From Tetranychus cinnabarinus (Eukaryota; Arthropoda; Arachnida; Trombidiformes; Tetranychidae): a DNA stretch of 64,000 nucleotides. Numbering within the stretch: the stretch's first letter is position 1; each line of letters begins with the position of its first letter. The DNA lies in contig WHVY01000005.1 in the NCBI GenBank assembly GCA_022266195.1, positions 3,720,001-3,784,000 of the forward strand. Direction: 5' to 3'. Positions 9,762 to 21,000 of this stretch are shown one piece after another. A model generated the notes under the pieces. It ran no database searches. It saw nothing but the letters and a program-made list of their open reading frames with translations, and had not been told where the DNA came from. The translations under genes and the position numbers were made by a program.

Positions 9762-10388
9762 GTTACCCTTGTTTTTATCTTGTTATGCTCTAACATCTTA
9801 ATACTCGACACTATCAAGGTAATGTTATCTTTTAATTTTCATTCAAATATTTTGTAATATCGACTGTTTGCCTAATGATTGTACTTAACCATTCATAGTT
9901 TAGTTGATCAAATGTGTTCATTTATTTTTTTCACGCGTTTCTTTTACTATAACTGAAGATTCGATTCGAGTTTTTTTCCTTGCTCTCTTTTTAGGGTAAG
10001 CCTTAGTCTAATCTTGTTTACCTTTTTTCATCTATTCATTATTTCATTTAAGCCATGGTTATAAAGACTGCTAATTCTGTTAATTATGAAATTTATTCAT
10101 AAAATTTTACTTTCCCATGAAAATCTTAACATGAAACATTTGTTCAATTCTATAAAATGGTTATCATATGATTCTACTCTATGTAATTTGTCTTTTCTTA
10201 TGTTTAACTCGATATTGTGACTATTGTTTCTCAATACTTATCCTGTATTTCATGTTATCTATTTATATTTAGGAATTGTGCAAGTTGGTTGATTAATTAT
10301 AATATGCAATAAATTTGTTTAATCTGGAGGATGCCTTCTCAGATGAAATTGAGCTCGTGGTCACAGCAAGATTATTATTGTTGGAAGA
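9762..10388. other. Upstream region of RhoGAP copy
   Basis: AT-rich. TTATATTTAG at 10264-10273 could be a splice acceptor for a 5' UTR exon leading to the ATG at 10389. No C1 or F-BAR coding exon was found here. Confidence 0.35.
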
Positions 10389-12098
10389 ATGACCACCTTT
10401 GGTGTTGATTTAAAATCTCATGGAGATGAGATACCTTATATTGTTGTTAAATGTGTTACCGAATTAGAAAAAAGGGGTAAATATGTTAAAGGACTATATC
10501 GTGTAAGTGGTGTTAAATCAAGGGTGGACAAGCTTTGCCGAAGCTTTGAGAAAGGAACCGAAGTTGGTGATTTATCTGATGTTCATCCCAATGTGATTGC
10601 CAATGTTCTCAAGCTTTATCTTCGTCAATTACCAGAACCTTTGATGACTTTTAAAGCTTATTCTGAATTTATACGGATTGCCAAACAGTATCCATCTAGG
10701 ACGAGACCTGAAGAAGATCCAAGATTGGTTGAACGTATTATCTCCTGCTTGAGAGAGGCAACCTCCAAGTTACCCTCGATCCACTATCAAACCCTATCCT
10801 ATCTGTGCCATCATTTGAAAAGCATTGCTGATAATCATCATATTAATAATATGCCACCATCTAATTTAGGAATTGTTTTTGGTCCTACCTTATTAAGAAC
10901 TAATGAAGGTCCAGCTGGCTTGTGCTCATTAGTAGACAATGTTCATCAAACTCGTGTGATTCAGCTGCTGATCACTTTAGCTGATAAAGTATTTGGTGCT
11001 CCTCCTATACCAGGTCAAAAAATTGTTACATCAACAGCAGTTACCTCATTGTCATTATCACCTAAAATTGTTAGAGACAAGAAAGAGGAAGAAGAAGATA
11101 ACCAGGAGTTGGAATATGAATGTATTGAAGAAGATATTGAACCAGAACCAACTAGAGAGATTCGAAAATCTAAATCAAGTGTGATTGTTATGGCTAGAGA
11201 TACAACTACTCAAGAAACACTTGGCACTGAAAGGATTCCTCGATCGGGAAATGTGATTGACTATAATCGATTGAAGCAATTTAATTCTCAACCGTCTTAC
11301 TATACATCAACTGCGGTAATCAAATTATCTCCTGGTCAAGCATCCAGATTAACTAGCTCATCATTTATTCCATCCAAACAATCTCAACAACTACAACAAC
11401 AATTAAAGCAACAAACACCGCCATCTCAGCATCAATTAAAACAATCACAGTCTCAATCTTTTCAACAACAAAACTTAATGTTACCCCAATCACAATCAAT
11501 GAATTTAGGATTAACACGAAGTTCAACCATGTCAACACCAACTTCTTCAACAACAATAACCTCAACTTCTACTAGCCATAAGCCTTCCTTAAATGAACTG
11601 AGAAGAGCTTTCTTTACTAGTCCATCAACAGCGATCACATCAACACAACGTTTATATCGACCTACAGCTAACGCATCAGCTTCATCTTTAATATCAACTC
11701 TACAGTCTTCACCTCCTTCAACCTCACCTTCGCCCTCGTCTTCCCCTTCAACTTCACCTTTACCCGTCTCAACAGCAACCGAAACAATATCAACATCAAA
11801 ACCAATCACCTCAATTCAATTACAACAACAACCAGTAACTCAACTCACTCCAAGCTCCTCAACAAATTTGTCCCAGCGCTTTCTTCAGCAACCTCAACAA
11901 TATCAATCTTCTGTTACATCATTAAATCCAACCTTAACAATTACCAAACCATCAATGATTAAGAAAGCATGCATAATCACATCAAATGTCTCAAAATCTG
12001 GTTTACCAAAAAGCCTTTCACATTCTGCCTCGGCGTCTAATATAAGAACCTCTGGCAGCGAAGATCCAAATATCAGAGCCGAGCTTAAATACTTATGA
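10389..12098 (+). CDS. RhoGAP-domain protein, single-exon paralogue
   Basis: 569 residues. A RhoGAP domain spans residues 1-205 (MTTFGVDLKSHGDEIPYIVV; the arginine-finger region LYRVSG; NVLKLYLRQLPEPL; NNMPPSNLGIVFGPTLL). Such domains stimulate GTP hydrolysis by Rho-family GTPases. The tail is Gln/Ser/Thr/Pro-rich and probably disordered, with an SLNELRRAFFTSP motif also found (as SLYEARRQFFASP) in the gene ending at 35143. The domain and tail match the last exon of that gene almost from the same residue, but the F-BAR and C1 domains are absent upstream: the frame runs into a stop at about 10351. It is therefore a last-exon duplicate with a new start. A long intact frame with diverged but conserved domain suggests it is under selection. 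Confidence 0.8.
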   Translation: MTTFGVDLKSHGDEIPYIVVKCVTELEKRGKYVKGLYRVSGVKSRVDKLCRSFEKGTEVGDLSDVHPNVIANVLKLYLRQLPEPLMTFKAYSEFIRIAKQYPSRTRPEEDPRLVERIISCLREATSKLPSIHYQTLSYLCHHLKSIADNHHINNMPPSNLGIVFGPTLLRTNEGPAGLCSLVDNVHQTRVIQLLITLADKVFGAPPIPGQKIVTSTAVTSLSLSPKIVRDKKEEEEDNQELEYECIEEDIEPEPTREIRKSKSSVIVMARDTTTQETLGTERIPRSGNVIDYNRLKQFNSQPSYYTSTAVIKLSPGQASRLTSSSFIPSKQSQQLQQQLKQQTPPSQHQLKQSQSQSFQQQNLMLPQSQSMNLGLTRSSTMSTPTSSTTITSTSTSHKPSLNELRRAFFTSPSTAITSTQRLYRPTANASASSLISTLQSSPPSTSPSPSSSPSTSPLPVSTATETISTSKPITSIQLQQQPVTQLTPSSSTNLSQRFLQQPQQYQSSVTSLNPTLTITKPSMIKKACIITSNVSKSGLPKSLSHSASASNIRTSGSEDPNIRAELKYL

Positions 12099-13080
12099 GG
12101 ACAAGCCTCCACCCAAAAGAATGGATAATTTCGTTTTTTTTCTAAGAAAAATAAGACAACACGCAAACATTAATAATTGATAAACCTTAATTGTTTCAGA
12201 TGGAAAGAAAGTAATTTATCTGTTCCCTGTTTTCTGCAACACTCTCATCTTAACTAAATGATCTTTTGAGGGAAGCAAATGCATACTCGATGAAGACTCA
12301 TTTTCTTCTGATTAATTTATTTAAATCGATATGAATCTCACCTTTTAATCTAATCTTGTTGTGTATTATAAAAGTTCAAGTGAAATAATTATACAAAAAA
12401 ACACCTTTACCGAATCTAACATTTTATTATACAAAAATACATTATATTACTATTAAGTTGAACGAAATTGGGAAGTAACTCATTGTTGATGTCAGTGCTT
12501 CCTTACCTTCCTTTAAATGTTGAAAACAATAACTGTCAAGAATTAATTTATTTTCTTTGTAAAATCAAATTAAGCAGAGAGAAAGAAAATGTTGAAAAAT
12601 CTCATGAACAATAGGAATAAAGTAAGTGTAAATGTTAGACAATGAAAATGCTCATTTGTTATTGATATCGGATCAAGCAAACATTCAAGGTACTAAATTA
12701 TTTAACAAAATTACACGCAAATTGTATCGCTGAAAGAATGGGACTATTTCATTGAATGTAAATCAATATTGAACATTTCCACTCAAACCCAATTTAGATG
12801 AAAATTAACTTGTTCAATCAAATGATGAGTAAATTTTATTTGAAACTCAAGAGGTAAGTTGAATTCAATTGAACAATTGCAAGATTGACATCTCATTGTA
12901 ACCCCATTTCGACACAAAGAAAGGAAAATAACTGTTGGAACTGTTGATGATGTGATAATTTTTGTTCACAATGATTAAAACTACAATGTATTAAATTATA
13001 AATCATATCAAAGATTAACAATGCAATTAAAAAAGCTAAAATATTACTCCAATAATTTCAGTGATATTTGCTCTACAACT
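12099..13080. other. Intergenic, no gene seen
   Basis: Contains the likely 3' UTR of the RhoGAP copy and AT-rich spacer. Nothing else could be supported. Confidence 0.45.
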
Positions 13081-13361
13081 CCATCTGCTATCATTTTATT
13101 TAACTTATTCGTTTTTGTTTAGATTCTCGTGGTACTTTAAAAAGCGCGCCACATATCCAAGGTGAGGTTTAAAAAAAAAGATCGTTGTGTGATTTTTTTA
13201 TTTTTTGGTTTTTACTTCTTACTTTATTATACCCTTGTCAACCTAACTAACAATAAACATCATCAACATCTTTATCACCATTATCACCAGCACCATCATA
13301 ACCACCAACAGTCCAACCGCCGCCACCAGCAAAGACACTAAAACCACTTGTGTTCTTGTAC
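13081..13361 (+). promoter_or_regulatory. Rheb promoter/5' UTR, arm of an inverted duplication
   Basis: This block, including the stretches AGCGCGCCACATATCCAAGG and CCGCCGCCACCAGCAAAGAC, recurs almost unchanged in reverse complement at 15458-15736. It lies directly upstream of Rheb and ends in a CA-rich leader. It probably contains promoter and transcription start for both flanking genes. Confidence 0.75.
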
Positions 13362-13474
13362 CAACAAAAGCAACATCAGCACCACCATCATCATCACCAT
13401 TAGAATCAACAACAAAATATTAATAATAACAACATCAATCAACTAGACAAGAGATCAAATTTTGTATCGTCAAG

Positions 13475-14384
13475 ATGCCTCAGAAACAAAGGAAAATCGC
13501 CATAATGGGATACCGATCTGTCGGTTAGTACATTCGTATTAATCTTGTATATTTATTATTTTTCATTATTTACTTAATCCCTCTACTATTTCATTTCTGT
13601 CAGGCTTGTCTTTTTTCCCCATTTTTTTTCATTGACTTGATTTCTCTACCTACTTTTGATCTTTCATTTTTTTCTGCTGCTCCTCTTTCTCTCCCTCCCA
13701 TCCTTCTCACTAACATACATATTTTTCTTTCTCTTTTTTCTTCCTTTTTCTCACAATTTTTATTTTATTTTCTTTGTTTCATTTTACAGGTAAATCATCA
13801 CTGACTATTCAATATGTTAAAGGACAATTTGTTGATTCGTATGATCCAACAGTAGAGAACAGTAAGTTTCGTTACCTTGTTAACTGGTTTTCCCCCAAGC
13901 TTTTAACTTATATTTTATTTAACTTAGTTTCTTTTTTCTTTCAGCTTTCAGCAAGACTGTAAAAATTAAAGGACAAGAGTATTTTCTCAAACTGGTTGAC
14001 ACAGCGGGACAAGATGAATATTCAATTTTCCCTCCAGCGTATGCGATAGATAACCATGGTTATTGTCTAGTATATAGCATTAACAGTTTAAAATCTTTCG
14101 AAGTGATAAGAGTAATTTATGACAAATTATTGGACATGACTGGAAAGGTGCAGGTTCCAATAGTACTGGTTGGTAACAAATTGGATCTTTCCTCTGAGCG
14201 AGTTATAGCATTCGAAGACGGTAAAAGACTAGCTGATTATATGAAAGCAGAATTCATGGAAATCAGTGCCAAATCTAATTCAGATGTAAATAATCTGTTT
14301 GCATCTTTGTTGCAAATGATCGAAAGAGTTCGAAACGATGTAACCGATAAACCAGAGGGAAAAGCAAAGTGCGCCCTATCCTGA
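13475..14384 (+). CDS. Rheb: Rheb small GTPase
   Basis: Three exons, 13475-13523, 13790-13861 and 13945-14384, with matching phases, give 186 residues (human 184). Motifs are clear: the P-loop GYRSVGKSS with the Rheb-specific Arg, the effector region FVDSYDPTVENTFSK, DTAGQDEYS (switch II), NKLDL (guanine specificity), SAKS, and a C-terminal CALS CaaX box for farnesylation. Rheb in its GTP form activates mTORC1 at the lysosome and is switched off by the TSC2 GAP. Introns are short and the first follows codon 16. A long pyrimidine tract follows the stop codon. Its upstream region is shared, inverted, with the gene at 15075-15443. Confidence 0.95.
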
Positions 14385-14394
14385 AAGAGTTATG

Positions 14395-14535
14395 TCTTGG
14401 TTTCTTCTCACCTCTTTTTTTCTCTCTCTTTTTCTTTTTCTTCCTCTTTCTTTCACTCTTTCTTCCTTTCTTTTTCCCTCTTTCTCTCTTTCTCTTTTCC
14501 TCTTTCCTTGTAAATCATTTTCTTCATTCTTTTGT
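14395..14535 (+). repeat. Pyrimidine-rich tract in Rheb 3' UTR
   Basis: An almost pure C/T run begins ten bases after the Rheb stop codon. Open frames across it on either strand are artefacts of composition. Confidence 0.6.
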
Positions 14536-15074
14536 CCTTTTTTCATTGCCATTTCTGTACTCATATTATAAATTAACGTCGGCCATGCCATTTAGCAAAA
14601 ATTGGTTTAACCTGGGCGATATGTAATTAACCGATAACCAATTCACCAATTGTTGATTTTGCTTGTTTGTTTCTTTTTTGCCAATCTCTGAACAATTTTG
14701 TACTGATAATGATGATGACGTTGAAAAGTGTTTTCTTTAATTCTTTAAGCTCATTTGTATTGTGTAGAGCAATTTATATAACTTAAATGAAAACAAATTG
14801 GAAATTATTTGACGGTTTATAAATCAATTTTATATTTGAACTGGTTTATATTGTTGAAATGAGAATTGAACTGACAAGAAATCAAGCAAACAAGAATGGA
14901 AGCGAATTAACTACAAATCTTATTCACCGTTAATAAAAACAAACTGTTTTTAATTTAATAGATTCTGGTACAGTTTATTATAAACTCTTTATTTACTGCA
15001 TATTATTTTGTATGTACATAATCCTACAATTTAAAATTTAATAACAATCTAGTTACAAGAGTAGCAGAAAAATT

Positions 15075-15443
15075 CTAATCCACATTCAGATTCTTTTTTT
15101 TAGCACTTATCAATTCGGCCAACCTTTCTCTTTCATCTAATTCCTTAATGTATTTATTTTTTTCCTTTCTAAGTTTAAAATCATAGTAAACACTCCAAAA
15201 ACAATTTTCAAAAACAGCATACATTGGAATTAAACATATAAGAAAAGCATATAATGTTGACATATCATCGTGGCTCATTGAATACCAAGGAATCAATCCT
15301 TTACTCTTCAGTCCAAAAACTTGTCGTTTAGGTTTAGGTTTAGGTACGTTTAGCAATTGTTCTTTCATGAGATCAACTTTTCTGGCCTTTTCCGATTTAA
15401 ACATGTTTTTCACCAGTCTCGAAAGTCTCAATCCAAGGCTCAT
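15075..15443 (-). CDS. Small single-pass membrane protein, possibly mitochondrial
   Basis: The first ATG on the minus strand (15443) gives 122 residues. The N-terminus is basic and amphipathic (MSLGLRLSRLVKNMFKS), suggesting mitochondrial targeting. A Pro/Lys stretch (VPKPKPKRQ) follows, then one hydrophobic segment (TLYAFLICLIPMYAVF), then a charged helix (LRKEKNKYIKELDERERLAE). The layout weakly resembles small respiratory-chain assembly factors such as UQCC5/SMIM4, but no diagnostic residues are visible. It converges on Rheb, and its upstream 280 bases are an inverted copy of the Rheb promoter, so the two may be expressed alike. Confidence 0.6.
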   Translation of the reverse strand: MSLGLRLSRLVKNMFKSEKARKVDLMKEQLLNVPKPKPKRQVFGLKSKGLIPWYSMSHDDMSTLYAFLICLIPMYAVFENCFWSVYYDFKLRKEKNKYIKELDERERLAELISAKKKNLNVD

Positions 15444-15457
15444 TTTGATGTTGAAGG

Positions 15458-15736
15458 TACAAGAACACAATTGACTTTAGTGTCTTTGCTGGTGGCGGCG
15501 GTTGGACTGTTGGTGGTTATGATGGTGCTGGTGATAATGGTGATAAAGATGTTGATGATGTTTATTGTTAGTTAGGTTGACAAGGGTATAATAAAGTAAG
15601 AAGTAAAAACCAAAAAATAAAAAAATCACACAACGATCTTTTTTTTAAACCTCACCTTGGATATGTGGCGCGCTTTTTAAAGTACCACGAGAATCTAAAC
15701 AAAAACGAATAAGTTAAATAAAATGATAGCAGATGG
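15458..15736 (-). promoter_or_regulatory. Inverted copy of Rheb promoter/5' UTR
   Basis: Reverse complement of 13081-13361. The copy stops about 15 bases before the start codon of the minus-strand gene, so the duplicated block supplies nearly its whole leader and promoter. Confidence 0.75.
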
Positions 15737-16746
15737 CAGAGTTTTCAGTGTAATTTAGCATACATTTAGTTGATAACTTTTAATCACTGCTTGATTGCTG
15801 CTGTTTATCAAGGTTTTTCATTGTGAACTCAGATCTTTTCACCATCACCGATCATACAGTGCCTTGCAGTACATTCAGAACTTCACTTCTCGGGTATTTC
15901 ACTCTTACTGATTATCATCTGTAATTAAATTAAGAAACTCGGTTAAAATTAAGGTTGGTTTTGTTGTTACTCATGATATTTATCAACATTTTCAAATTTT
16001 TCCAAATTTTGGCTTACAATGATTACCAGTACCTTACCTTCAAAATATTTGGCCTGTGTTGAAAAAACCTGTAGGTTCAAGACTCACAAGGGAACATTCT
16101 AAAGTATGAAATCGATATAAAGATTTATTAGTCGCTATCGACACATTAGACCTTGTTAAAGACTAAGAACCAGACTGTAAACAGAAGCGTTGTCCATGTT
16201 AGGGGAGCCATGAGTGTTGATAAACCCTTTCGCTATGCATGATAGCTTTGATCATGCTGTGGCATGTCACATAGCGGTGGGCCACCGCGAGCTGCTTTTC
16301 GCTTCTTGATTGATATTCCATTATAAATACCAAAGGATATTTTCAAGGTAATATGAGGCGAGATCGGCTAACTTGCTTTTTTCAGGTTTACTTTAACTGA
16401 CAACTTATTGTTAAGTAAGGCTGTTTTATCAGACCATGATGATAAATGGCGATTAAAACAGGAGCTGAAGACAAAAGAGGAGAAAAGATCCACATTATGC
16501 CCACAATCCTTTGGCTTACCAATAATTTGTGTCGAAAATTTACTCAAGCTGTTCATTTCAATGCAGAGTTTGAATAGATAACTAGTTTTGTTCGCTTTCC
16601 ATTCTTCTTTTTCTCTAAAGATTTATTTCTAGCTAAAGTCTTATTTTTTCAGATATTTTATCAAATTAATATTCGTGTTTATATTTGGTTTTAATTGTTT
16701 TTATTGTTCTTTCAAAAATATTGTTTAACAAGTATTTCTACTCACC
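15737..16746. other. Spacer, no gene seen
   Basis: Contains a short near-perfect palindrome GCGGTGGGCCACCGC at about 16275; related sequence recurs at the end of the BTB-like pseudogene (about 17747). Otherwise unremarkable. Confidence 0.35.
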
Positions 16747-17774
16747 ATGTCAGTGCATCTTGAACCTGAATGTGATGCCAATGTTATTGTCGCCCATCAC
16801 TTGAAAGGGGTGGTTTGAGATGGACAAAGATCTATTTCCTCTGCCGCCACATTGTTCGCCCCACTACTCACCTCTAATCCTGAGGTGAGAAGGGTTTTAA
16901 TCCCCGATACCGTTTCTTTCTCAGTTTTTGTGCCTTTAAAAGCGTGTTCTATGGAGATGAAATCAATGTAAAAGCAGATGACTTAGAGATTTTCAAACTC
17001 CAACTTGAAAGCATTGGTGTAAAATTTTCACGCATTTATCGTGATAGCTCTGTTTTCGATAATCAACCCATCGTTATTGCCAAACGCATATTCAAATTCT
17101 GGCGAGCAGTTATTCTTTGGCAAGTTATGATAGACAACCGAATGTTGAAATCATACCATGTAAGATTGCAGATTATTATATTATTTCTATTCTTTTTATT
17201 CTCTTTCTTTCTTTTTATTTTCTTAATAGTTTACTCTGCATATGTTGCCAATGATCGTTTATGTCAGGAGTTCAGACTTTACGAAAATCAAGATGCAGGG
17301 AAAATTGTTGATTATTATAATATAAAATGTTCACACGGAGATTTCAGAAAGAATCTCATCTGTGTTGGTCCTAACAATAAGACTTTTGAAGTCAAAAGAA
17401 AGAAAATGATAAATTTATCAACTTTGCAACATAACACATTCGAGCAATATGCAGGAGACATAGATCATGTCGTCCTGCACTCTAATATATCAGAATACAC
17501 TTTTGAAAAATTTAAATCTCTTGTTCTGGAGGGATTGCGTAAAGTTGCTATGGAAAAGTTCGGAGAATTCAAAGACGAGCTCAAGTTGATTTGGATTTCA
17601 CTCGAAATCGGCGAAATTAGTTATGATGAATTTAATAATCAATATAGAGTATTAGCTAGGAAAGCCAAGAAAAGTCGGTCTAAATCTATTGAATTTATTT
17701 GTGCATTCAATCCTGGTTATGCCTTCAACCCAGCTGAGGCCTCGAAGCGCTGGGCCACCGCAAGTAAACAATAG
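16747..17774 (+). pseudogene. Broken BTB-domain-like gene
   Basis: From ATG 16747 the frame opens MSVHLEPECDANVIVAHHLK and hits TGA at 16816. The same frame continues with LFAPLLTSNPEVRRVLIPD, like the strand-helix pattern of a BTB fold. It then needs a frameshift near 16942 to continue as VFYGDEINVKADDLEIFKLQ, the typical BTB end. Downstream is a possible 70-base intron (17160-17229, GTAAGA...AATAG); using it would again shift the frame, and reading through it gives an artificial hydrophobic run. The final 180 residues (to 17774) match nothing I know. At least two lesions make a functional protein unlikely, although an assembly error cannot be excluded. Confidence 0.45.
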
Positions 17775-17779
17775 CGAAA

Positions 17780-18005
17780 TATATGCACTATCGTAAAATT
17801 CAAGTTTGAGTTGATGTCTCTCCTGTTGTAACTGATCTTGAGATCTAGCTGAAGAACTGGTAATTTCTTGTAGGCCAACAAAGATTAATCCACGATCTTG
17901 ATACCTTATAATACATTTTCTAACAATTGAATAAAGTTCAGTGTCTTTGCACAAATTAAAAGTTAGTACATGGATATGAGCGAACTCAATACAGTTCAAG
18001 CACAC
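17780..18005 (-). pseudogene. Possible endonuclease/5-phosphatase domain fragment
   Basis: On the minus strand the peptide HIHVLTFNL...RGLIFVGLQEI resembles the first strands of the endonuclease/exonuclease/phosphatase fold, where the Glu of LQEI binds metal, as in inositol 5-phosphatases. Only this first part is present; the frame then runs antisense through the BTB-like pseudogene. It could be a transposed gene fragment or chance. Confidence 0.3.
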
Positions 18006-21000
18006 TATGCAAAAAGATCATTCTACATTTATAAGTAAAACTTCAGTTCAATTTAACGAATCAAAAAGACTCAATAAAAAAACAGAAGACGACGAAAAAC
18101 TATCAGCCTAAATGAAAAGTATTAATTATTACAATAGATGGAGTACCCCCAAAAATACCGAAAAAGTGTGGATTTACTGTATATGCAAAACCATAGATCT
18201 AGTGATCAAAACCTCAAAAATCACCAAATATAACTGCTGAAATCATGGTGGTTAACCGAACATTGATAATACAAATGAACAGTCACGTTAGCTAATTAGC
18301 CCGGGATGGATAGTTATAAAAATTTTAATTAAAGATAAAACAAAGGACAAGAAGGAAAACAAAGACAAAAGATGGCATCACAAACATGGGCGACTATCAA
18401 ATTGATTGACGGCTTTGATTGATTTTAAAACAAATTGAATCAATGAGAAGACATTAAAAAGCAAATTCTATTCAATTAAAGGTTTATGCTAAATCATTCT
18501 TCCTTGATTAATTGCCAACAGGCTTGATTAAGCCTTGATTGGAAATCACCTTTAAAGGACTTTTCTCAATCCCATTGTCCAACCGCAATTTCCCATTGGA
18601 TTTGCTCTGTATTCATTCTCGATTATCAAGTGTTGAGTCCCGCAAGTAATGGACAATTTAAAGGACGTGCTTGACATGCTAGGTTGGGTTGAGGATAATA
18701 CCATGAAAAAAGGTTTATTAATAAATTGCTGTAAATAAACCTGGTCTTGTATTGTTACAATTGGTTACAATGATTTCAGTTTGAGAAGAAAAATTTCCAT
18801 AACAAAATTGAAGTCATTGTTTTCATTTACTCGCATTGCGATTGTTCATGATATTTCTCAAAATTTCAAAATTTCTCCCAATTCACAGGAAATTTCATTT
18901 CGCAATTACATCTCAACCTAATTGAGTGATTGATTAATTATGTATTTAAGAGTGAAACATCTTTGGATGAGCAAATATCAAAAGTGAAACAGTTTGTTTA
19001 CTTCATCATGAAAGTGCAAAATGTTTCAAACTTGTAGTTTGAAAAAGACATGAATTTAATTGCAGTTAATTTATCTTGCTTTAATTATAACAGTGTTGAT
19101 TTTTTGATTGATTTTCTGGTAAATTTTACATGTTGATTGGTTAGTGTCAAAAGTCACTCTAATAAACCTTTTAAAATATCCAAGAGCAACCAAAAATATT
19201 AGCTTTTTACTTGCGTAGGTTTGGTTCCTCTCTTGAACAGTTTATATCATTGACACGTGAAGTGAAAATGGTTAATGAGATGATTTAAAAACATAGAGAA
19301 ATTAAGATGAAGATGATGATGATGATCAGGTTGATGATGATGTTGATGAGAAACGATTAAAGTTAATATTAACAAGGCAATGTTGGGCGATTTCCCATTA
19401 CATTAAACCTACACTTGAACAATCTTACAAGCTACTAAAAATATGAAGGTAATCAAGTGAAAGTTGATCAAAAGACCGAAACCAAAATAATTCAATCAAG
19501 GTTTCCATGAAAACAAATGTTTCATTTTATTATCTGCCGATCATCTGATTGTATAAAATTAACATTACAGAAACAACAACAATACAAATAATCATAATCA
19601 TCAGGCAAAAGGTTATTCAATGTTGAAACAATGATACAAATGGTGACTCTTGTTGGGAAGAAACCACAATCCAATTGTAACGAATCCATCAAATGACCAT
19701 TTATTTGTATTATTATAGTGGACTCTTCTTCAGTCTAATTATTATTAGGTTAACCAAGTTCATGGACACGGTTATTTGAAAAATAGCCACTAAACCGATT
19801 CTGGTCATCAATGTGACCGGAAATTTTGCTTGGTTGACTTTTCTGGTTAAATTTACAGTTTACTTTGTTTGCCTTTTTCAGCTTTCAACCTTTTTTGATT
19901 GTTGGTCAGTTTAGGTAGACACTTTGAATTGGTGAATAACAGTAGATAATTAGATTGTAATCAACAGCTCATCATGAGCTTTCAATCTGTTGATTGTTGA
20001 TTTACAAATCTAAAGCGCAACCTTATTCAGGTAATTTATTCACTACATTAACAGTACAAATTGGGTCGAAGCAAAAAATAAGTTAATGAAACGTTTGTTA
20101 TTCAAATACAGATTCATATGGAAGAGATCAATGTTAATGTAATCATTAAATTTGCTGATTTGGTTACAATTGTCTTTTTATTTAGTAAATATTTAATCGT
20201 TTTACTGTTTAATTTTGCTCTAGCAGCTCAATCATCAAACTGAATCAAAATTGAAGTCATTTAAAGTCAACATGGAAACACAATTGAAATTCAAGTTCTC
20301 ATTGAGATATTGGCTTCGAAGTTTTTCACCTTTTCTGATTTTCTGGTTTTCCTGACTTCAATTATAATCATCATTTTCACAATAATTAAGTCCATTACAC
20401 ACAATTAACCTTGCATGTCAATGCGATGATGCATTGACTGTACAAGATGATGATCAAAGAAATGAAAAACAATGAAAAAAACAACAATCAAATGAAATGG
20501 TTGAAAACCAGAAACCAGAAAAGCAACCAGAAAATGAAAGGATATTTACAAGTATAAATTAATTACAAAATTACACAATTGTACAAATGTTTTAATGACA
20601 ATTTAAGTTGATTCTCAAGGTTCATAATTTTATCATTTGTGTGTTTGCTGTTTGATTAAAAATCAATTAGTAAACTATCGTTAGTTTGCTGATCATCTTA
20701 TTTTGTTTTCAACTTACTCTTTCATCTTTTTGTCATTGTGTGATTCATAGACAAGTACTCAACCAGTAAAAAGCCTAAGTTGATTGTTGATCAACTGCAC
20801 GTTAAAACAGTGTAATTAAAATGAAAGGTAATCAACAGAGTATCTAATGTCCTTCAGAATCTTGTTTTGTTCCACTTTTACACCAACAGCGCCATTTCAG
20901 CAGATATTCAAAAATCATGTTCAATTGTTTTCTGTTTCCAACTCGCCTCTCAAACCAATGTTATTGAAAGCTGTAGAAAATCAAACAAAATAAATGATGA

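Noticed and set aside
9506..9857. Three plus-strand frames rich in Phe and Ser
   Set aside because: Shadows of the purine-rich minus-strand frame and of a low-complexity run.
11365..12166. Antisense open frames inside the RhoGAP copy
   Set aside because: Mirror of Gln/Ser/Thr codons in the sense tail; no domain.
14369..14626. Overlapping open frames on both strands in the Rheb 3' UTR
   Set aside because: They follow a pure pyrimidine tract; residues are only Phe/Leu/Ser or Lys/Arg/Glu and overlap the Rheb end.
17230..17774. Read-through of 16944-17774 as one membrane protein
   Set aside because: The hydrophobic run equals a probable intron, and upstream lesions point to a pseudogene.
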